From: Butyrivibrio hungatei DSM 14810
Lineage (GTDB): Bacteria > Bacillota > Clostridia > Lachnospirales > Lachnospiraceae
Direction: 5' to 3'
DNA length: 64,000 nucleotides
Assembly (NCBI RefSeq): GCF_900143205.1
Contig: NZ_FRDH01000009.1
Span: 62,001-126,000 of the forward strand
The notes under the pieces were generated by a model that was not told the DNA's origin, did not search any database, and saw nothing but the letters and a program-made list of their open reading frames with translations. The translations under genes and the position numbers were made by a program. Positions within the stretch are counted from its first letter, which is position 1, and the number at the start of each line of letters is the position of its first letter. Below, in pieces: positions 30,983 to 42,006 of this stretch.

Positions 30983-32416
30983 ATGAACATCGGACTGTTA
31001 ATATCTGAGTTAGAAGACAAAGAAGTAAAAAGAATTTGTGTAGGAGCAAGCCAGGCTGCAAATGACAAGGGTGTATCCCTTGTCATTATGCCTGGTAAAT
31101 ATATTGATTCAGACAAACATCAGTATAGTGCTCTGTTTGACTATGCCAACACGTCCGATTTCGACGCCATTATTGTAGACATCGAGAGGATAGGAAAAGA
31201 AACATCGATTCTTAGGAAAGAAGCTTTTCTTAAAAAATTCGACAAAGTACCTGTTTTAACACTTACTGAGACAGAAGGATTCCAAGCAGTAAACGCAGTT
31301 GAAACAGATCATGATCAATTTGAGCAGTTAGGATATGAGGCTGTTTGCGATGCAATATTCTTTGCAAAAAATGGAGTTATTCCTCCAGCAGAAACTGCAA
31401 AGAATTTCACATTCGTAGAACAGCCAGATTCCGATGCTCTATCTATTATTTCTGAACTAGGATTTAACCTGTTCCACAAAAAATATGAAACAGAAAAAGC
31501 GCACGAGATACTTGCAAAAGCGGCAGTAAATATAGGTATCAATAATTTTGGTATCTATCTGTATGACAAGAAGGTAAAGAATACCACAAAGTATCCATGG
31601 AATATTCCAGAGACAATTTCTGTTAAAAGTACAGTAGTTGATGGAAGCTGTGCTACTTTTTCAGATGGAAAGTTATCCACAGAGACAGACAAAATCTTCT
31701 CTAGTTATACACAAAAAAAGACAACAGTTCTTTTAACCGGTGCAATATTTGTAGGAGATTACCAGCTGGGAATCCTGATTACAGAGTATAATCCAAGAAT
31801 GCTCATAGACCATTACTTTGAGAGCTTCCAGGGATTTGTAACAGCAATTTCCAGACTTTCATATTTGGAAAAAGAACTCCTTAAAACCACAGAAGAGCTC
31901 TATGAAGTTCAGGAAGAGCTCGCAAGAGACGATTCAGTTCTTGATCACATCGGAGATCAGGACTATCTCACCGGCGGACTCAATAGAAGAGGATTCTTTG
32001 CAAAGGCTTATGACCTCTTAAAAGAAGAATTTAAACCAGGAAAATTTGCAGTAGTTTCCTACATTCACATGGAATCACTCAAAGGAATCAACGATATTTA
32101 CGGACATGACGAAGGTGACAGAGCCGTCAAGAAAGTAGCCAAGGTACTTCAGGATGTATTTGGAGATAGCCTATGCGGTAGAATCCGCGGCGACGAATTT
32201 GCTGTGATTGAAATCACTGATGAAGAGGGCAAATCAGAGGCAATCATCCAGGAGATGTCTATGCAAAATGGAAAACTCCTTGCCGATTCGCCAAGATATA
32301 TCAACCATCTTCAGTATGCTATCTGCGAATTTAGCTATGACGACAATCTCTCACTTCGTGAGATGTTAAAAGAGACAGACGAAAACTTACAGAGAATAAA
32401 AGGAAATATATCATAA
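30983..32416 (+). CDS. GGDEF-domain protein with N-terminal sensor region
   Basis: A 477-residue cytoplasmic protein. Residues 1-110 resemble the start of a LacI/PBP1-type ligand-binding fold ([18 protein letters not shown]). The middle region (~150-310) may be GAF-like, with a coiled coil at ~295-325. The C-terminal GGDEF domain begins [13 protein letters not shown], and its active-site loop reads RGDEF. Diguanylate cyclases make c-di-GMP; with Arg in the first position activity is uncertain. The gene is 7 bp behind gyrA and overlaps xth by one base (TAATG), so it is expressed with gyrase genes. Confidence 0.8.
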   Translation: MNIGLLISELEDKEVKRICVGASQAANDKGVSLVIMPGKYIDSDKHQYSALFDYANTSDFDAIIVDIERIGKETSILRKEAFLKKFDKVPVLTLTETEGFQAVNAVETDHDQFEQLGYEAVCDAIFFAKNGVIPPAETAKNFTFVEQPDSDALSIISELGFNLFHKKYETEKAHEILAKAAVNIGINNFGIYLYDKKVKNTTKYPWNIPETISVKSTVVDGSCATFSDGKLSTETDKIFSSYTQKKTTVLLTGAIFVGDYQLGILITEYNPRMLIDHYFESFQGFVTAISRLSYLEKELLKTTEELYEVQEELARDDSVLDHIGDQDYLTGGLNRRGFFAKAYDLLKEEFKPGKFAVVSYIHMESLKGINDIYGHDEGDRAVKKVAKVLQDVFGDSLCGRIRGDEFAVIEITDEEGKSEAIIQEMSMQNGKLLADSPRYINHLQYAICEFSYDDNLSLREMLKETDENLQRIKGNIS

Positions 32417-33177
32417 TGGGACTTAAGTTAGTATCATGGAATGTAAACGGACTCAGAGCCTGTGTGTCAAAAGGCTGCTTTCAGGAATTCATGGAAAAAG
32501 AAAATCCTGATGTGATCTGCCTTCAGGAGACCAAGCTTCAAGAAGGTCAGATAGAGATGGATCTTCCTGGGTACAAAGAGTATTGGAATTATGCCGAGAA
32601 GAAAGGCTATTCAGGAACTGCAATCTTCACAAAAGAAGAACCAATATCTGTAACCTATGGCCTTGGAATTGAAGAGCATGACCACGAAGGACGTGTGATA
32701 ACAGCAGAATATGAAGATTACTATCTTGTAACAGTATATGTTCCAAATGCAAAAGAAGATTTATCAAGACTTGAATATAGACAGGTTTGGGAAGATGATT
32801 TTCTTGCATACATCAAAAAGCTTGAAGAGAAAAAGCCAGTGATCTACTGCGGTGACTTAAACGTAGCTCACAAAGAGATAGACCTCAAAAATCCTAAGCC
32901 AAACAGAGGACACGCCGGATTTACTGATGAAGAAAGAGCTAAGTTTGATAACGTAGTAAATTCAGGACTTGTAGATACCTTCAGACATTTCTATCCTGAC
33001 CTTGAAGGAGCATATTCTTGGTGGTCCTATAGATTTAACTCAAGAGCCAAGAACGCAGGCTGGCGTATTGACTACTTTGTAGTTTCAGAAAGCCTCATGC
33101 CAAAGGTAGAAGATGCCAAGATCTATAGCGAAGCCCTTGGTTCAGACCATTGTCCAGTAGGACTTATATTAAAATAA
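32416..33177 (+). CDS. xth: Exodeoxyribonuclease III (apurinic/apyrimidinic endonuclease)
   Basis: A 253-residue base-excision repair nuclease of the ExoIII/APE1 family. Motifs: [22 protein letters not shown] (metal-binding Glu), [14 protein letters not shown], and the C-terminal GSDHCPVG with the catalytic Asp-His. It overlaps the GGDEF gene by one base and is closed by a bidirectional terminator. Confidence 0.95.
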   Translation: MGLKLVSWNVNGLRACVSKGCFQEFMEKENPDVICLQETKLQEGQIEMDLPGYKEYWNYAEKKGYSGTAIFTKEEPISVTYGLGIEEHDHEGRVITAEYEDYYLVTVYVPNAKEDLSRLEYRQVWEDDFLAYIKKLEEKKPVIYCGDLNVAHKEIDLKNPKPNRGHAGFTDEERAKFDNVVNSGLVDTFRHFYPDLEGAYSWWSYRFNSRAKNAGWRIDYFVVSESLMPKVEDAKIYSEALGSDHCPVGLILK

Positions 33178-33186
33178 AGCACAATA

Positions 33187-33216
33187 AAAGCTCTGATTCA
33201 TACGAATCAGAGCTTT
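33187..33216. terminator. Bidirectional terminator between xth and the hydrolase gene
   Basis: AAAGCTCTGATTC and GAATCAGAGCTTT are perfect 13-bp arms around a 4-base loop (ATAC), between convergent genes. Confidence 0.9.
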
Positions 33217-33235
33217 CTTAATCTCATAAACTAGA

Positions 33236-34162
33236 TCAAAAATCTGTCTTTGCAAGGAAGCTTGCAATCTTACCCCAGTAATTATCAGGGTCTTTTACAA
33301 CTCCCTCAATGTGTCCAGCACCAAGGATCATGCAGTACTGCTTTGGACAGCTAGCTGCTTCATAGAGTCTTGAGCACATGTGAGGATCGATAAATGAATC
33401 ATCATCTCCGTGAATGAATAATGTAGGAGTTTCAGACTTAGCAACAGCCTTGATAGGGCTCGCATCATTTATGTCATAGCCAGCTCTCAAGTAGATGATA
33501 ATTCTAGAAAGAGCAAGGGCAATAGGCGTTGGTATAAAGGAGCCCTTGAAACTCTTGTAGGTTGCAGCAAACTGCTCGCGAAGAGTTGCGTATGCGCTGT
33601 CTGCAATAGCAGCCTTAACATTTTCTGGAAGATGCTCACCTGTAGTCATAAGAGTTGTAGCAGCTCCCATGGACATACCATGTAAAAGAATCTTAGCTTC
33701 AGGGTCTCTCTTGATGATCCAGTAGATCCACTCCAAGATATCAAGCCTGTCATCAAGACCATATCCAATGTACTTGCCTTCACTCTTACCAAAACCTCTA
33801 AGGTCTGGAAGTAAGCAGTTAATACCTTTTTCAAGATAATGCTTTGCATAAATTCCATTACTCTCGTGATTGTCCCAAATGCCATGGATAATAATGGCAT
33901 ATTTGTGAGAGTTTGTAGAAGCAGGAATATATGAAGCATGAAGCTTAAGCTGGTCGATACTATCGATAAACATATCCTGTCTGTCTGGATGATTTCTTAC
34001 AAAGTGACGTCCCTCAGTGATCTGTTCATCAAAGTCCTTGTCATCATCTGTGTGCTGATGAGGAACTGTAGAAATCTTGTAGATGTAATTGCTAAAAGCA
34101 AAAGCGCCTCCAAATAAGGCTGAAAAGATGCCTAGCTTTACAAAAGCGTTTTTCTTACTCAT
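33236..34162 (-). CDS. Alpha/beta hydrolase with N-terminal membrane anchor
   Basis: A 308-residue serine hydrolase. The N-terminal ~25 residues form one hydrophobic helix (VKLGIFSALFGGAFAF), probably an uncleaved anchor. The oxyanion region is AIIIHGIWDNH, the nucleophile elbow GMSMG, and the acid and His lie in GDDDSFIDP and GAGHIEG. It belongs to the broad Hydrolase_4/monoglyceride-lipase-like group; the substrate is unknown. The ATG at 34162 follows GGAGA; an in-frame ATG at 34279 would cross the divergent promoter region. Confidence 0.85.
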   Translation of the reverse strand: MSKKNAFVKLGIFSALFGGAFAFSNYIYKISTVPHQHTDDDKDFDEQITEGRHFVRNHPDRQDMFIDSIDQLKLHASYIPASTNSHKYAIIIHGIWDNHESNGIYAKHYLEKGINCLLPDLRGFGKSEGKYIGYGLDDRLDILEWIYWIIKRDPEAKILLHGMSMGAATTLMTTGEHLPENVKAAIADSAYATLREQFAATYKSFKGSFIPTPIALALSRIIIYLRAGYDINDASPIKAVAKSETPTLFIHGDDDSFIDPHMCSRLYEAASCPKQYCMILGAGHIEGVVKDPDNYWGKIASFLAKTDF

Positions 34163-34312
34163 TAAGTCTCCAATCCACCGGAAACACACCGGTATATATA
34201 AAGCTATATATATAATAGCATTTTTTTTGTTAAAATAAGCAAGAAAACGGTATTCTTTTTTATCATTATGTTTTATCATAGTTCATAGTATAATAAAGTA
34301 TTTTAGGGGTAA

Positions 34313-35833
<1,521 letters not shown>

Positions 35834-35838
35834 AAATT

Positions 35839-35875
35839 ATCACCCTCTTTATTGTTATTCAGTAAAGAGGGTGAT
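35839..35875. terminator. Bidirectional terminator after GH51
   Basis: ATCACCCTCTTTA pairs with TAAAGAGGGTGAT (13 bp, perfect) around an 11-base loop, between convergent genes. Confidence 0.9.
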
Positions 35876-35883
35876 TTCTATTA

Positions 35884-36411
35884 TCAGAGTTTTATCCAAT
35901 ATCTTTCAAGGGTCATTTTTTCATCAGGTTCGTAGCTCGTATTCTCAAAAACACCACCATTAGCTAGGATAGTTCTGCGACTACCTTCGTTGTAGTCGTT
36001 ACAAGTAATCAGAACTTTGTCGAGACCAAGAGACTTACAGAAAGGTAAAGCCTGACGAAGCATCTCCTTAGCGTATCCCTTCTGTCGCTCGCTAGGACGA
36101 ATTGAATAACCGATGTTTCCTCCATAGTTGAGAAGATAATCATTAAGTCTGTGGCGGATATCAATCATACCAAGGATTCTATTATCTGATCTTCTCATGA
36201 AAAGAAATAATGTAGAAGGAACCTTTCCTTCAGGAATAGTCTTTTCATCACTATATTCTTTTAAGTGATCAAGCCATTCTTTTGCGTCCTCAAAAAGTCT
36301 AAGAGCACTTGTTCCGTCCATTGAGCTGTCAGCCTTTAAAAACTCATCGCGGTACTCAGTAATCTGCTCAAGATATTCTTCTGTTGGTTCCATTAAATAC
36401 AATTCTTCCAT
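35884..36411 (-). CDS. GNAT-family N-acetyltransferase
   Basis: A 175-residue acetyltransferase-like protein. The acetyl-CoA-binding region reads IGYSIRPSERQKGYAKEMLR, and CNDYNEGSRRTILANGG is the later substrate/CoA segment of RimJ/RimL-type enzymes. The acceptor is unknown. GGAGG precedes the ATG. It follows the nucleoside phosphorylase by 12 bp and is likely in its transcript. Confidence 0.88.
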   Translation of the reverse strand: MEELYLMEPTEEYLEQITEYRDEFLKADSSMDGTSALRLFEDAKEWLDHLKEYSDEKTIPEGKVPSTLFLFMRRSDNRILGMIDIRHRLNDYLLNYGGNIGYSIRPSERQKGYAKEMLRQALPFCKSLGLDKVLITCNDYNEGSRRTILANGGVFENTSYEPDEKMTLERYWIKL

Positions 36412-36423
36412 AACATCCTCCTA

Positions 36424-37191
36424 TTACTTTTCTATCTTCAAGGCAAGTTCAAATGCCAGAAGTGCAATCTTTTCTTTGTCATCTAACCTATCTGTTCCAG
36501 AAAGGCTCCTTGGATCCCAGTTTGAATGATCAAGGTTGTCACCGGCATAAAGGAACTGGAAATATTCAATTCCTCTAAAGTCGCATAGAGCCTGCATTGG
36601 AGCACATTCCATTTCAACGCAGATAGCGCCCATCTCTTTTCTTTTGGCAATCCTGTCAGGAGTCTCTCTATAGAAAGCATCTGTAGTCCAGGTGATGCCT
36701 TCAACATAAGGGTATCCAAGCTCATCACAGACAGCCTTAAAATCAGAAATATATTTTTTATTTACATCAATGTAATCAGAAGGTGGAGCATAATGATAAC
36801 TTGTGCCCTCATCACGAATAGCCTTTGTTGGGATAATTATACCGCAATCATCGATAGACTTATCTAGAACGCCGCAGTTACCAAGGAGTATGATTCTCTT
36901 ACCGCCCATAGCGATAATATCTTCAAAAGCGCCAACGCATGAAGGACCGCCAAGACGAGCCTTTACAAGACCAAACTCTCTTCCTTTATATGAGACCTTG
37001 TAAATATTGAAGATACCATCAACGTCGCTGTATTCAGCAATCTTTTCACCACCAAGAAACTTCACAATCCTGTCAAAAAGATGATGAGAAAAGATTCCAA
37101 TTACAGTCTCAGGAAAGCCACCAATCTTGTCGTGGATCATATCCGGGTTAATAATAGCCTTCTTACAAAAATCAAATTCTTCAAGTAACAT
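36424..37191 (-). CDS. Nucleoside phosphorylase (uridine phosphorylase-like)
   Basis: A 255-residue enzyme of the PNP/UDP superfamily. The phosphate-binding segment is GGPSCVGAFEDIIAMGGKRI followed by LLGNCGVLD, and the ribose-binding CVEMECAPM is present with the conserved MEC. It cleaves a nucleoside with phosphate; uridine or a purine nucleoside is possible, and the sequence alone does not decide. ATG at 37191 is preceded by AGGAGGAG. A terminator hairpin and a tiny peptide gene lie upstream on the same strand. Confidence 0.88.
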   Translation of the reverse strand: MLLEEFDFCKKAIINPDMIHDKIGGFPETVIGIFSHHLFDRIVKFLGGEKIAEYSDVDGIFNIYKVSYKGREFGLVKARLGGPSCVGAFEDIIAMGGKRIILLGNCGVLDKSIDDCGIIIPTKAIRDEGTSYHYAPPSDYIDVNKKYISDFKAVCDELGYPYVEGITWTTDAFYRETPDRIAKRKEMGAICVEMECAPMQALCDFRGIEYFQFLYAGDNLDHSNWDPRSLSGTDRLDDKEKIALLAFELALKIEK

Positions 37192-37211
37192 AAAACTCCT
37201 CCTAAAAATGA

Positions 37212-37248
37212 TAATAAAAAAGCACTTACCATGTGAGTGATAAGTGCT
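37212..37248 (-). terminator. Terminator/attenuator between the 37-residue ORF and the nucleoside phosphorylase
   Basis: On the minus strand AGCACTTA pairs with TAAGTGCT over a 12-base loop, then TTTTTTATTAT follows. It ends about 20 bp before the phosphorylase start, so read-through would control that gene. Confidence 0.75.
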
Positions 37249-37280
37249 AAATTCCAAAATAGATTTATATATAGCTACAC

Positions 37281-37394
37281 TTATTCATCTCCGCCTGGAT
37301 TCAAATACACAAATAAACCATGATTAAGATTATTATTATCTTTAACCATAGGATAATTATCTGTATTAAAATTCTTGGCAGATATAAATATCAT
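37281..37394 (-). CDS. Putative 37-residue peptide of unknown function
   Basis: A short reading frame starting MIFISAKNFNTDNYPM and ending GLFVYLNPGGDE. Support: AAAGGGAG seven bases before the ATG, a near-consensus promoter 32 bp upstream, and a terminator after the stop. The peptide is Asn-rich, has no Cys, no hydrophobic helix and no recognisable signal peptide, and ends in an acidic Gly-rich motif. It could be a small functional protein, a signalling or modified peptide precursor, or a leader peptide that controls the downstream phosphorylase. I see no modifying enzyme or exporter dedicated to it next door, although a MATE exporter is divergently encoded. The rest of the gap 37192-37542 holds its promoter and the MATE gene upstream region. 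Confidence 0.5.
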   Translation of the reverse strand: MIFISAKNFNTDNYPMVKDNNNLNHGLFVYLNPGGDE

Positions 37395-37425
37395 AAAATA
37401 GCTCCCTTTCTGAATAATTGTTAAT

Positions 37426-37454
37426 ACAATACTCTAATAAAAAAGATACGTCAA
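37426..37454 (-). promoter_or_regulatory. Promoter of the 37-residue ORF
   Basis: On the minus strand: -35 TTGACG (37454-37449), 17-base spacer and -10 TATTGT (37431-37426). Confidence 0.6.
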
Positions 37455-37542
37455 GCAAAAATTTATACTTAAAAATATCTCTATGCAAAAGTATTTATTG
37501 ATGGTTTAATGAGAGATGGATGATAGAAAGGCATTAAAATAA

Positions 37543-38892
37543 ATGGAAACAACTATAGATAACAAGCTCTTTTACAGGAACTTAACAAGAATATCACTTC
37601 CTATAGCACTTCAGAGTCTGATGCTGGCCATGGTGGCTGCGGCAGATGCATTGATGCTTGGACGTGTAGCACAGGAGCAGATGACAGCAGTGTCTCTTGC
37701 TACGCAGATTCAATTTGTCCAGAACATGTTCATATTCTCAGCAACCAGCGCAGGAGCAATCCTTGGAGCCCAGTATTGGGGCAAGGGAGATAAAAAGACA
37801 CTTGAAAACATCTTTAATCTCATGCTCTGGTTCTGCGGTATAGTATCAATCCTGTTCTTTGCAGCGTGTGAGCTGTGCCCTCAGGTTCTGATGGGGATAT
37901 TCACAAATGAAGCTCAGCTAAATGACATTGGAAGTAGCTATCTGAGGATTGCAGGCTGGTCATACCTCATAACAGGTGTATCTCAGTGCTATCTTGCAAT
38001 CATGAAAGTCACAGAGCAGGTTAAAGCCGGTGCATTTATCAGTAGTATGGCTGTTATCACGAATATCATATTCAATTCAATATTCATTTTTGGATTATTT
38101 GGAGCGCCTAGAATGGAAGCAAACGGCGCAGCCCTTGCAACAACAATAGCAAGAATCATAGAACTTGCCCTTTGCATTATCCTGTCAACAGGCAAAGACT
38201 ATATCAGACCAGCATTATCAAGATTCTTGTCAGTACCAAAAGTCCTCATCGGCGACTTTGCCAAGCAGTGCCTTCCACTTATGGGAGGATCACTTTGTTG
38301 GGGAATTGGATTTACATCATACACGGCGATTATGGGACACATGGGAGTTGACGCAGCCGCAGCAAACTCAATAGCTGCTGTCGTGCGTGATCTCGTGTGC
38401 TGCGCATGTAACGGCATAGGAAGCGCCGCAGGAATCATGGTAGGTAACGAGCTCGGAGCAGGTAATCTGGAACTTGGAAAAAAATATGGTATCAAGCTAA
38501 AGAATATTTCTTACGTGATCGGATTTATCTCAACAGCAATCGTGCTTGCAGTTACACCAGCAGTAGTCCACGGAGTAATCCTTACAGACTCCGCAAGAAA
38601 ATACCTCATTGGTATGATGATCATAATGTCAATTTATATGATCGGAAGATGTGTCAATACAGTTACCATAAATGGCGTCCTTGATGGCGGCGGAGATACA
38701 CTCTTTGACATGTATAGCCTCATCGTCTGCATGTGGATGATAGCAATTCCGCTGGCTCTTGCCGGAGCCTTTGTATTTCACTGGTCGCCGCTTGCAGTGT
38801 ATGCCTGTACCTGTCTTGATGAAGTTGGCAAGATTCCGTGGGTTATGTACAGATTCAGGAAATATAAATGGGTAAAAGACCTTACGAGATGA
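37543..38892 (+). CDS. MATE-family multidrug/solute antiporter
   Basis: A 449-residue membrane protein with about 12 TM helices in two similar halves, starting FYRNLTRISLPIALQSLML. The pattern GRVAQEQMTAVSLATQIQF and the repeated helix pair in the second half (ANSIAAVVRDLVC) fit the NorM/DinF type MATE family. Such proteins exchange cations or organic compounds for Na+ or H+; substrate unknown. GAAAGG precedes the ATG. Confidence 0.92.
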   Translation: METTIDNKLFYRNLTRISLPIALQSLMLAMVAAADALMLGRVAQEQMTAVSLATQIQFVQNMFIFSATSAGAILGAQYWGKGDKKTLENIFNLMLWFCGIVSILFFAACELCPQVLMGIFTNEAQLNDIGSSYLRIAGWSYLITGVSQCYLAIMKVTEQVKAGAFISSMAVITNIIFNSIFIFGLFGAPRMEANGAALATTIARIIELALCIILSTGKDYIRPALSRFLSVPKVLIGDFAKQCLPLMGGSLCWGIGFTSYTAIMGHMGVDAAAANSIAAVVRDLVCCACNGIGSAAGIMVGNELGAGNLELGKKYGIKLKNISYVIGFISTAIVLAVTPAVVHGVILTDSARKYLIGMMIIMSIYMIGRCVNTVTINGVLDGGGDTLFDMYSLIVCMWMIAIPLALAGAFVFHWSPLAVYACTCLDEVGKIPWVMYRFRKYKWVKDLTR

Positions 38893-38928
38893 GTAAAGAA
38901 GGAGAAGCCTCAAGGCAGTAACTTAGAA

Positions 38929-40047
38929 ATGAATGCATTAAAAAAGTTAAAGAAATTAGATGTAGTTCTGACAATAGCATGGATTCTGGCGATAATATCC
39001 GCATTCTTTGTTCATCCAGACAAAGAGTACATCGGATATATCGACTTTAGGTCCCTTGGCATCTTATGGGGACTCATGGTCATCATCCAAGGATTTAAGG
39101 AAAACTCAGTATTTGAGAAGATTGCTGGAGCTCTTTTATCCAAGGTAAAAAAAGGCTGGCAGCTGGCTGCAGTATTAGTATTCATGTGCTTTGTAGGAAG
39201 CATGCTCATCACAAATGACGTAGCACTCATAACTTTCGTACCCTTTGCAATCATGATCCTTCACAGCTGCCATAAAGAAGAAATGATGATCCCTGTGATC
39301 GTTCTTCAGACCATAGCAGCAAACCTTGGAAGTATGCTGACTCCAATAGGAAATCCTCAGAACCTCTATATGTACGGCTTAACAGGAATGAGCCTTGTAG
39401 AATTTATAATGACAATGCTACCATATAGCCTCGTATCTGCAGTGTTTTTAGCGCTTTGCCTTTTGATTGTTCCAGGAAAAAATAGTTCTTTAGATACAAA
39501 TAAAGATAGCCTCATAACAAGTAAATTTGGCAGTAAAGTTCAGATCATCATATACATAGTGCTCTTTGCAGTAGCTCTTTTGACAGTAATGAGAGTACTG
39601 CCATGGTACGTGTTTGCAGGTGTTGTCCTCATTATAGTAGGCGGAATGGATTACAAGATCCTCTTTAGGGCAGACTATATCCTGCTTTTGACATTCATTG
39701 GATTTTTCATCTTCACAGGAAACATGGGTAAAATAGGATTTATCAGCGATTTCCTAAGAGGTATCATGGAGGGCAAAGAGCTACTAATATCTGTTCTTGC
39801 AAGTCAGGTTATCAGTAACGTTCCAGCTACGCTCCTTCTTTCAGGATTTACCACCAATTATAAAGAACTGCTGGTAGGCGTAAATGTAGGCGGACTTGGA
39901 ACTCTCATCGCATCAATGGCGAGTCTTATTTCTTACAAAGCTTACACCAAGGAATATCAGGAAAATAGCGCTAAATATATAGGTGTATTCACAATATTTA
40001 ACCTTGCATTTCTTTGTGGATTACTTTTGTTATGGTGGATAATTTAA
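38929..40047 (+). CDS. Ion transporter superfamily permease (ArsB/NhaD/SLC13-like)
   Basis: A 372-residue membrane protein with about 10 TM helices. MLTPIGNPQNLYMYG and the matching SQVISNVPATLLLSGF segment are the paired re-entrant-loop motifs of the ion transporter superfamily (citrate, arsenite, Na+/H+ exchangers). It probably moves an anion or dicarboxylate, or exchanges Na+. The ribosome binding site is weak. It follows the MATE gene by 36 bp and precedes surE by 33 bp, so the three may be cotranscribed. Confidence 0.85.
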   Translation: MNALKKLKKLDVVLTIAWILAIISAFFVHPDKEYIGYIDFRSLGILWGLMVIIQGFKENSVFEKIAGALLSKVKKGWQLAAVLVFMCFVGSMLITNDVALITFVPFAIMILHSCHKEEMMIPVIVLQTIAANLGSMLTPIGNPQNLYMYGLTGMSLVEFIMTMLPYSLVSAVFLALCLLIVPGKNSSLDTNKDSLITSKFGSKVQIIIYIVLFAVALLTVMRVLPWYVFAGVVLIIVGGMDYKILFRADYILLLTFIGFFIFTGNMGKIGFISDFLRGIMEGKELLISVLASQVISNVPATLLLSGFTTNYKELLVGVNVGGLGTLIASMASLISYKAYTKEYQENSAKYIGVFTIFNLAFLCGLLLLWWII

Positions 40048-40080
40048 GATTTTTAATCTAGAAATGTGGAGAACTTTCGG

Positions 40081-40800
40081 ATGACAAAAAGAATTCTGAT
40101 AACAAATGATGATGGAATCGACGCAGACGGACTCATAAGGCTTGTGCAGGAAGCAAAAGACTTCGGAGAAGTCTGGGTAGTAGCGCCAGATGGTCAAAGA
40201 AGCGCAGCGTCACACAGCATCTCCCTTAGAAATCCAATAGATGTGTATCCATATGACTTCCCGGTAAGCGGAGTTCATGCATATTCATGTTCAGGAACAC
40301 CTGCAGACTGCATAAGAGTTGGAAGTCTAAGCGTAATGCCAGAAAAACCAGACATCGTGATGACAGGCATTAACTTTGGCTACAACGTAGCATCAGATAT
40401 TCAGTATTCAGCAACTGTTGGAGCAGCTCTAGAAGGCGAATTCCAAGGATATCACTCAATAGCCTTCTCAGAAGGCCTTAACGGAATCCACGAAACAACT
40501 GATAAGTATTTAAAAGAAATAATGACGGAACTTGTAGAAAAAGAGTACAAGCCAGGATTTATCTACAACGTAAATTTCCCCGGCTGCAAATTAGAAAAGT
40601 GCAAGGGAATCCTAAGAGACAGAACAGTTTCTAGGAGAGCCTTCTACATAGATAGTTATAAAGAAGTTAAGAAGTTAGACAATGGCGGCATCAGCTACAT
40701 GGTTGATGGAACCTTCGCTCCCGTCTCTGAAGAAGGAACAGACATAGGTGCGATATTAGATAATTACGTGTCTATAGGACTTGTAGAGAATTTGTGTTAA
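40081..40800 (+). CDS. surE: 5'/3'-nucleotidase SurE
   Basis: A 239-residue metal-dependent phosphatase that removes phosphate from nucleoside monophosphates. The signature ILITNDDGIDADGL holds the metal-binding Asp pair, and SGTPADCIRVG plus MTGINFGYNVASDIQYSATV are conserved. I chose ATG at 40081 with GGAG upstream; a GTG at 40066 is in frame but overlaps that site. A strong terminator follows. Confidence 0.93.
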   Translation: MTKRILITNDDGIDADGLIRLVQEAKDFGEVWVVAPDGQRSAASHSISLRNPIDVYPYDFPVSGVHAYSCSGTPADCIRVGSLSVMPEKPDIVMTGINFGYNVASDIQYSATVGAALEGEFQGYHSIAFSEGLNGIHETTDKYLKEIMTELVEKEYKPGFIYNVNFPGCKLEKCKGILRDRTVSRRAFYIDSYKEVKKLDNGGISYMVDGTFAPVSEEGTDIGAILDNYVSIGLVENLC

Positions 40801-40803
40801 TTG

Positions 40804-40840
40804 AAAGGCAATCCTTACAGATGTGAGGATTGCCTTTTTT
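40804..40840 (+). terminator. Terminator after surE
   Basis: AAAGGCAATCCT and AGGATTGCCTTT are a perfect 12-bp stem followed by TTT. Confidence 0.92.
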
Positions 40841-40968
40841 AAACCAACAGTTGTAAAAAATAGCTATATATTCGATTTACAGTTGATTTCGCTAATACTA
40901 CAATCATATTATCAAATCCGGATATTGATATAGAGAACACTAAGACTAATCAAAACGAGGAAGAAAAT

Positions 40969-41997
40969 ATGACAACAATAGGTGAAAAGATAAAGAAATT
41001 AAGGCGCGACAAAGGAATGTCACAGAGTGAACTAGCGGAAAAACTAGGAGTTACAAGTCAGGCAATCAGCAAATGGGAAAAGGATATCTCACAACCAGAT
41101 ATTCAGACACTTCCAAATATCGCAGCGTGCTTTGGAGTAGCAATAGATGATCTCTTTGAGTACTCTAAAGAAAAGAAATACGAAAAGATCTCAAACACAC
41201 TAGAATTCAACAGAGACATAACTGCTAAGGAATTTCTCGATATGGAAAGCTTCTTAAAGTCAGAGATAGATTTAAAGCCTGATAACTACAAGCCAATAAA
41301 TCTCCTTGCTGATATGTATAGCGTTTGGGTTGAAATCCTTGAGAAAAAAAGCTTTGACTATGCTAAAAGAGCTCTTGAACTAAAGCCAAATTCAAAAGAC
41401 AATATGACACTTATATTCCACGCTCTTCACGGAAAGAATCATGACTGGAACATAGGAAGTCATAAGGACTCCATCGATTTCTGGAAAAAGATCTTAAAGG
41501 CAGAGCCAAAGAACGTAAGCGCATATCTCTATCTCTTAGACGATCTCATGGACGCAGGCCGATTATCTGAAGCAAAAGAGATATTAGCTGAAGCTAGGAC
41601 TGTATCAAAAGATACACTTTATGACACATATGAAGTTCAGATAGAAGAGATTGAGCATGGCTTTGCATCAGTGATTGATAAGTACAAAGCATTAGCAGAT
41701 AAATATCCTAAGGATTGGAGAGTTCTTTTCCATGTTGCAAACCAGTTTGCTCAAAACGAGCACTATGAGGAAGCAATCGAATACTGGCTTATGAGCTTTG
41801 AAGCAATGGAAAAGCCTCGCTACACCGACATGTATGATGCAATAGCGCAGTGCTACATTAGACTTGGCGATAAAGCTTCAGCTATTGGGTATTACAAAAA
41901 GAAAAAGCAGCTCATCAAAGACGATTGGGGCGCAAGATATGGTTATGCGCTTGATGAGATAGATGAGCAGATTGAGGAATTATCAAGGGATTTATAA
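40969..41997 (+). CDS. XRE-family transcriptional regulator with TPR-like repeats
   Basis: A 342-residue regulator. An N-terminal Cro/C1-type HTH (residues 1-62) contains MSQSELAEKLGVTSQAISKWE. The remainder is helical with TPR-like units (YAKRALELKPNSKDNM, YALDEIDEQIEEL near the end). This layout resembles peptide-sensing or signal-responsive regulators such as the Rgg/PlcR group, but also many uncharacterised clostridial XRE-TPR proteins. It stands alone with a GAGGAAG ribosome binding site. The target is unknown. Confidence 0.85.
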   Translation: MTTIGEKIKKLRRDKGMSQSELAEKLGVTSQAISKWEKDISQPDIQTLPNIAACFGVAIDDLFEYSKEKKYEKISNTLEFNRDITAKEFLDMESFLKSEIDLKPDNYKPINLLADMYSVWVEILEKKSFDYAKRALELKPNSKDNMTLIFHALHGKNHDWNIGSHKDSIDFWKKILKAEPKNVSAYLYLLDDLMDAGRLSEAKEILAEARTVSKDTLYDTYEVQIEEIEHGFASVIDKYKALADKYPKDWRVLFHVANQFAQNEHYEEAIEYWLMSFEAMEKPRYTDMYDAIAQCYIRLGDKASAIGYYKKKKQLIKDDWGARYGYALDEIDEQIEELSRDL

Positions 41998-42006
41998 ACA
42001 TCAATG

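Noticed and set aside
37192-37280. Known riboswitch upstream of the nucleoside phosphorylase
   Set aside because: The leader has a single terminator stem and a small ORF but no conserved purine, PreQ1 or other riboswitch core that I can recognise.
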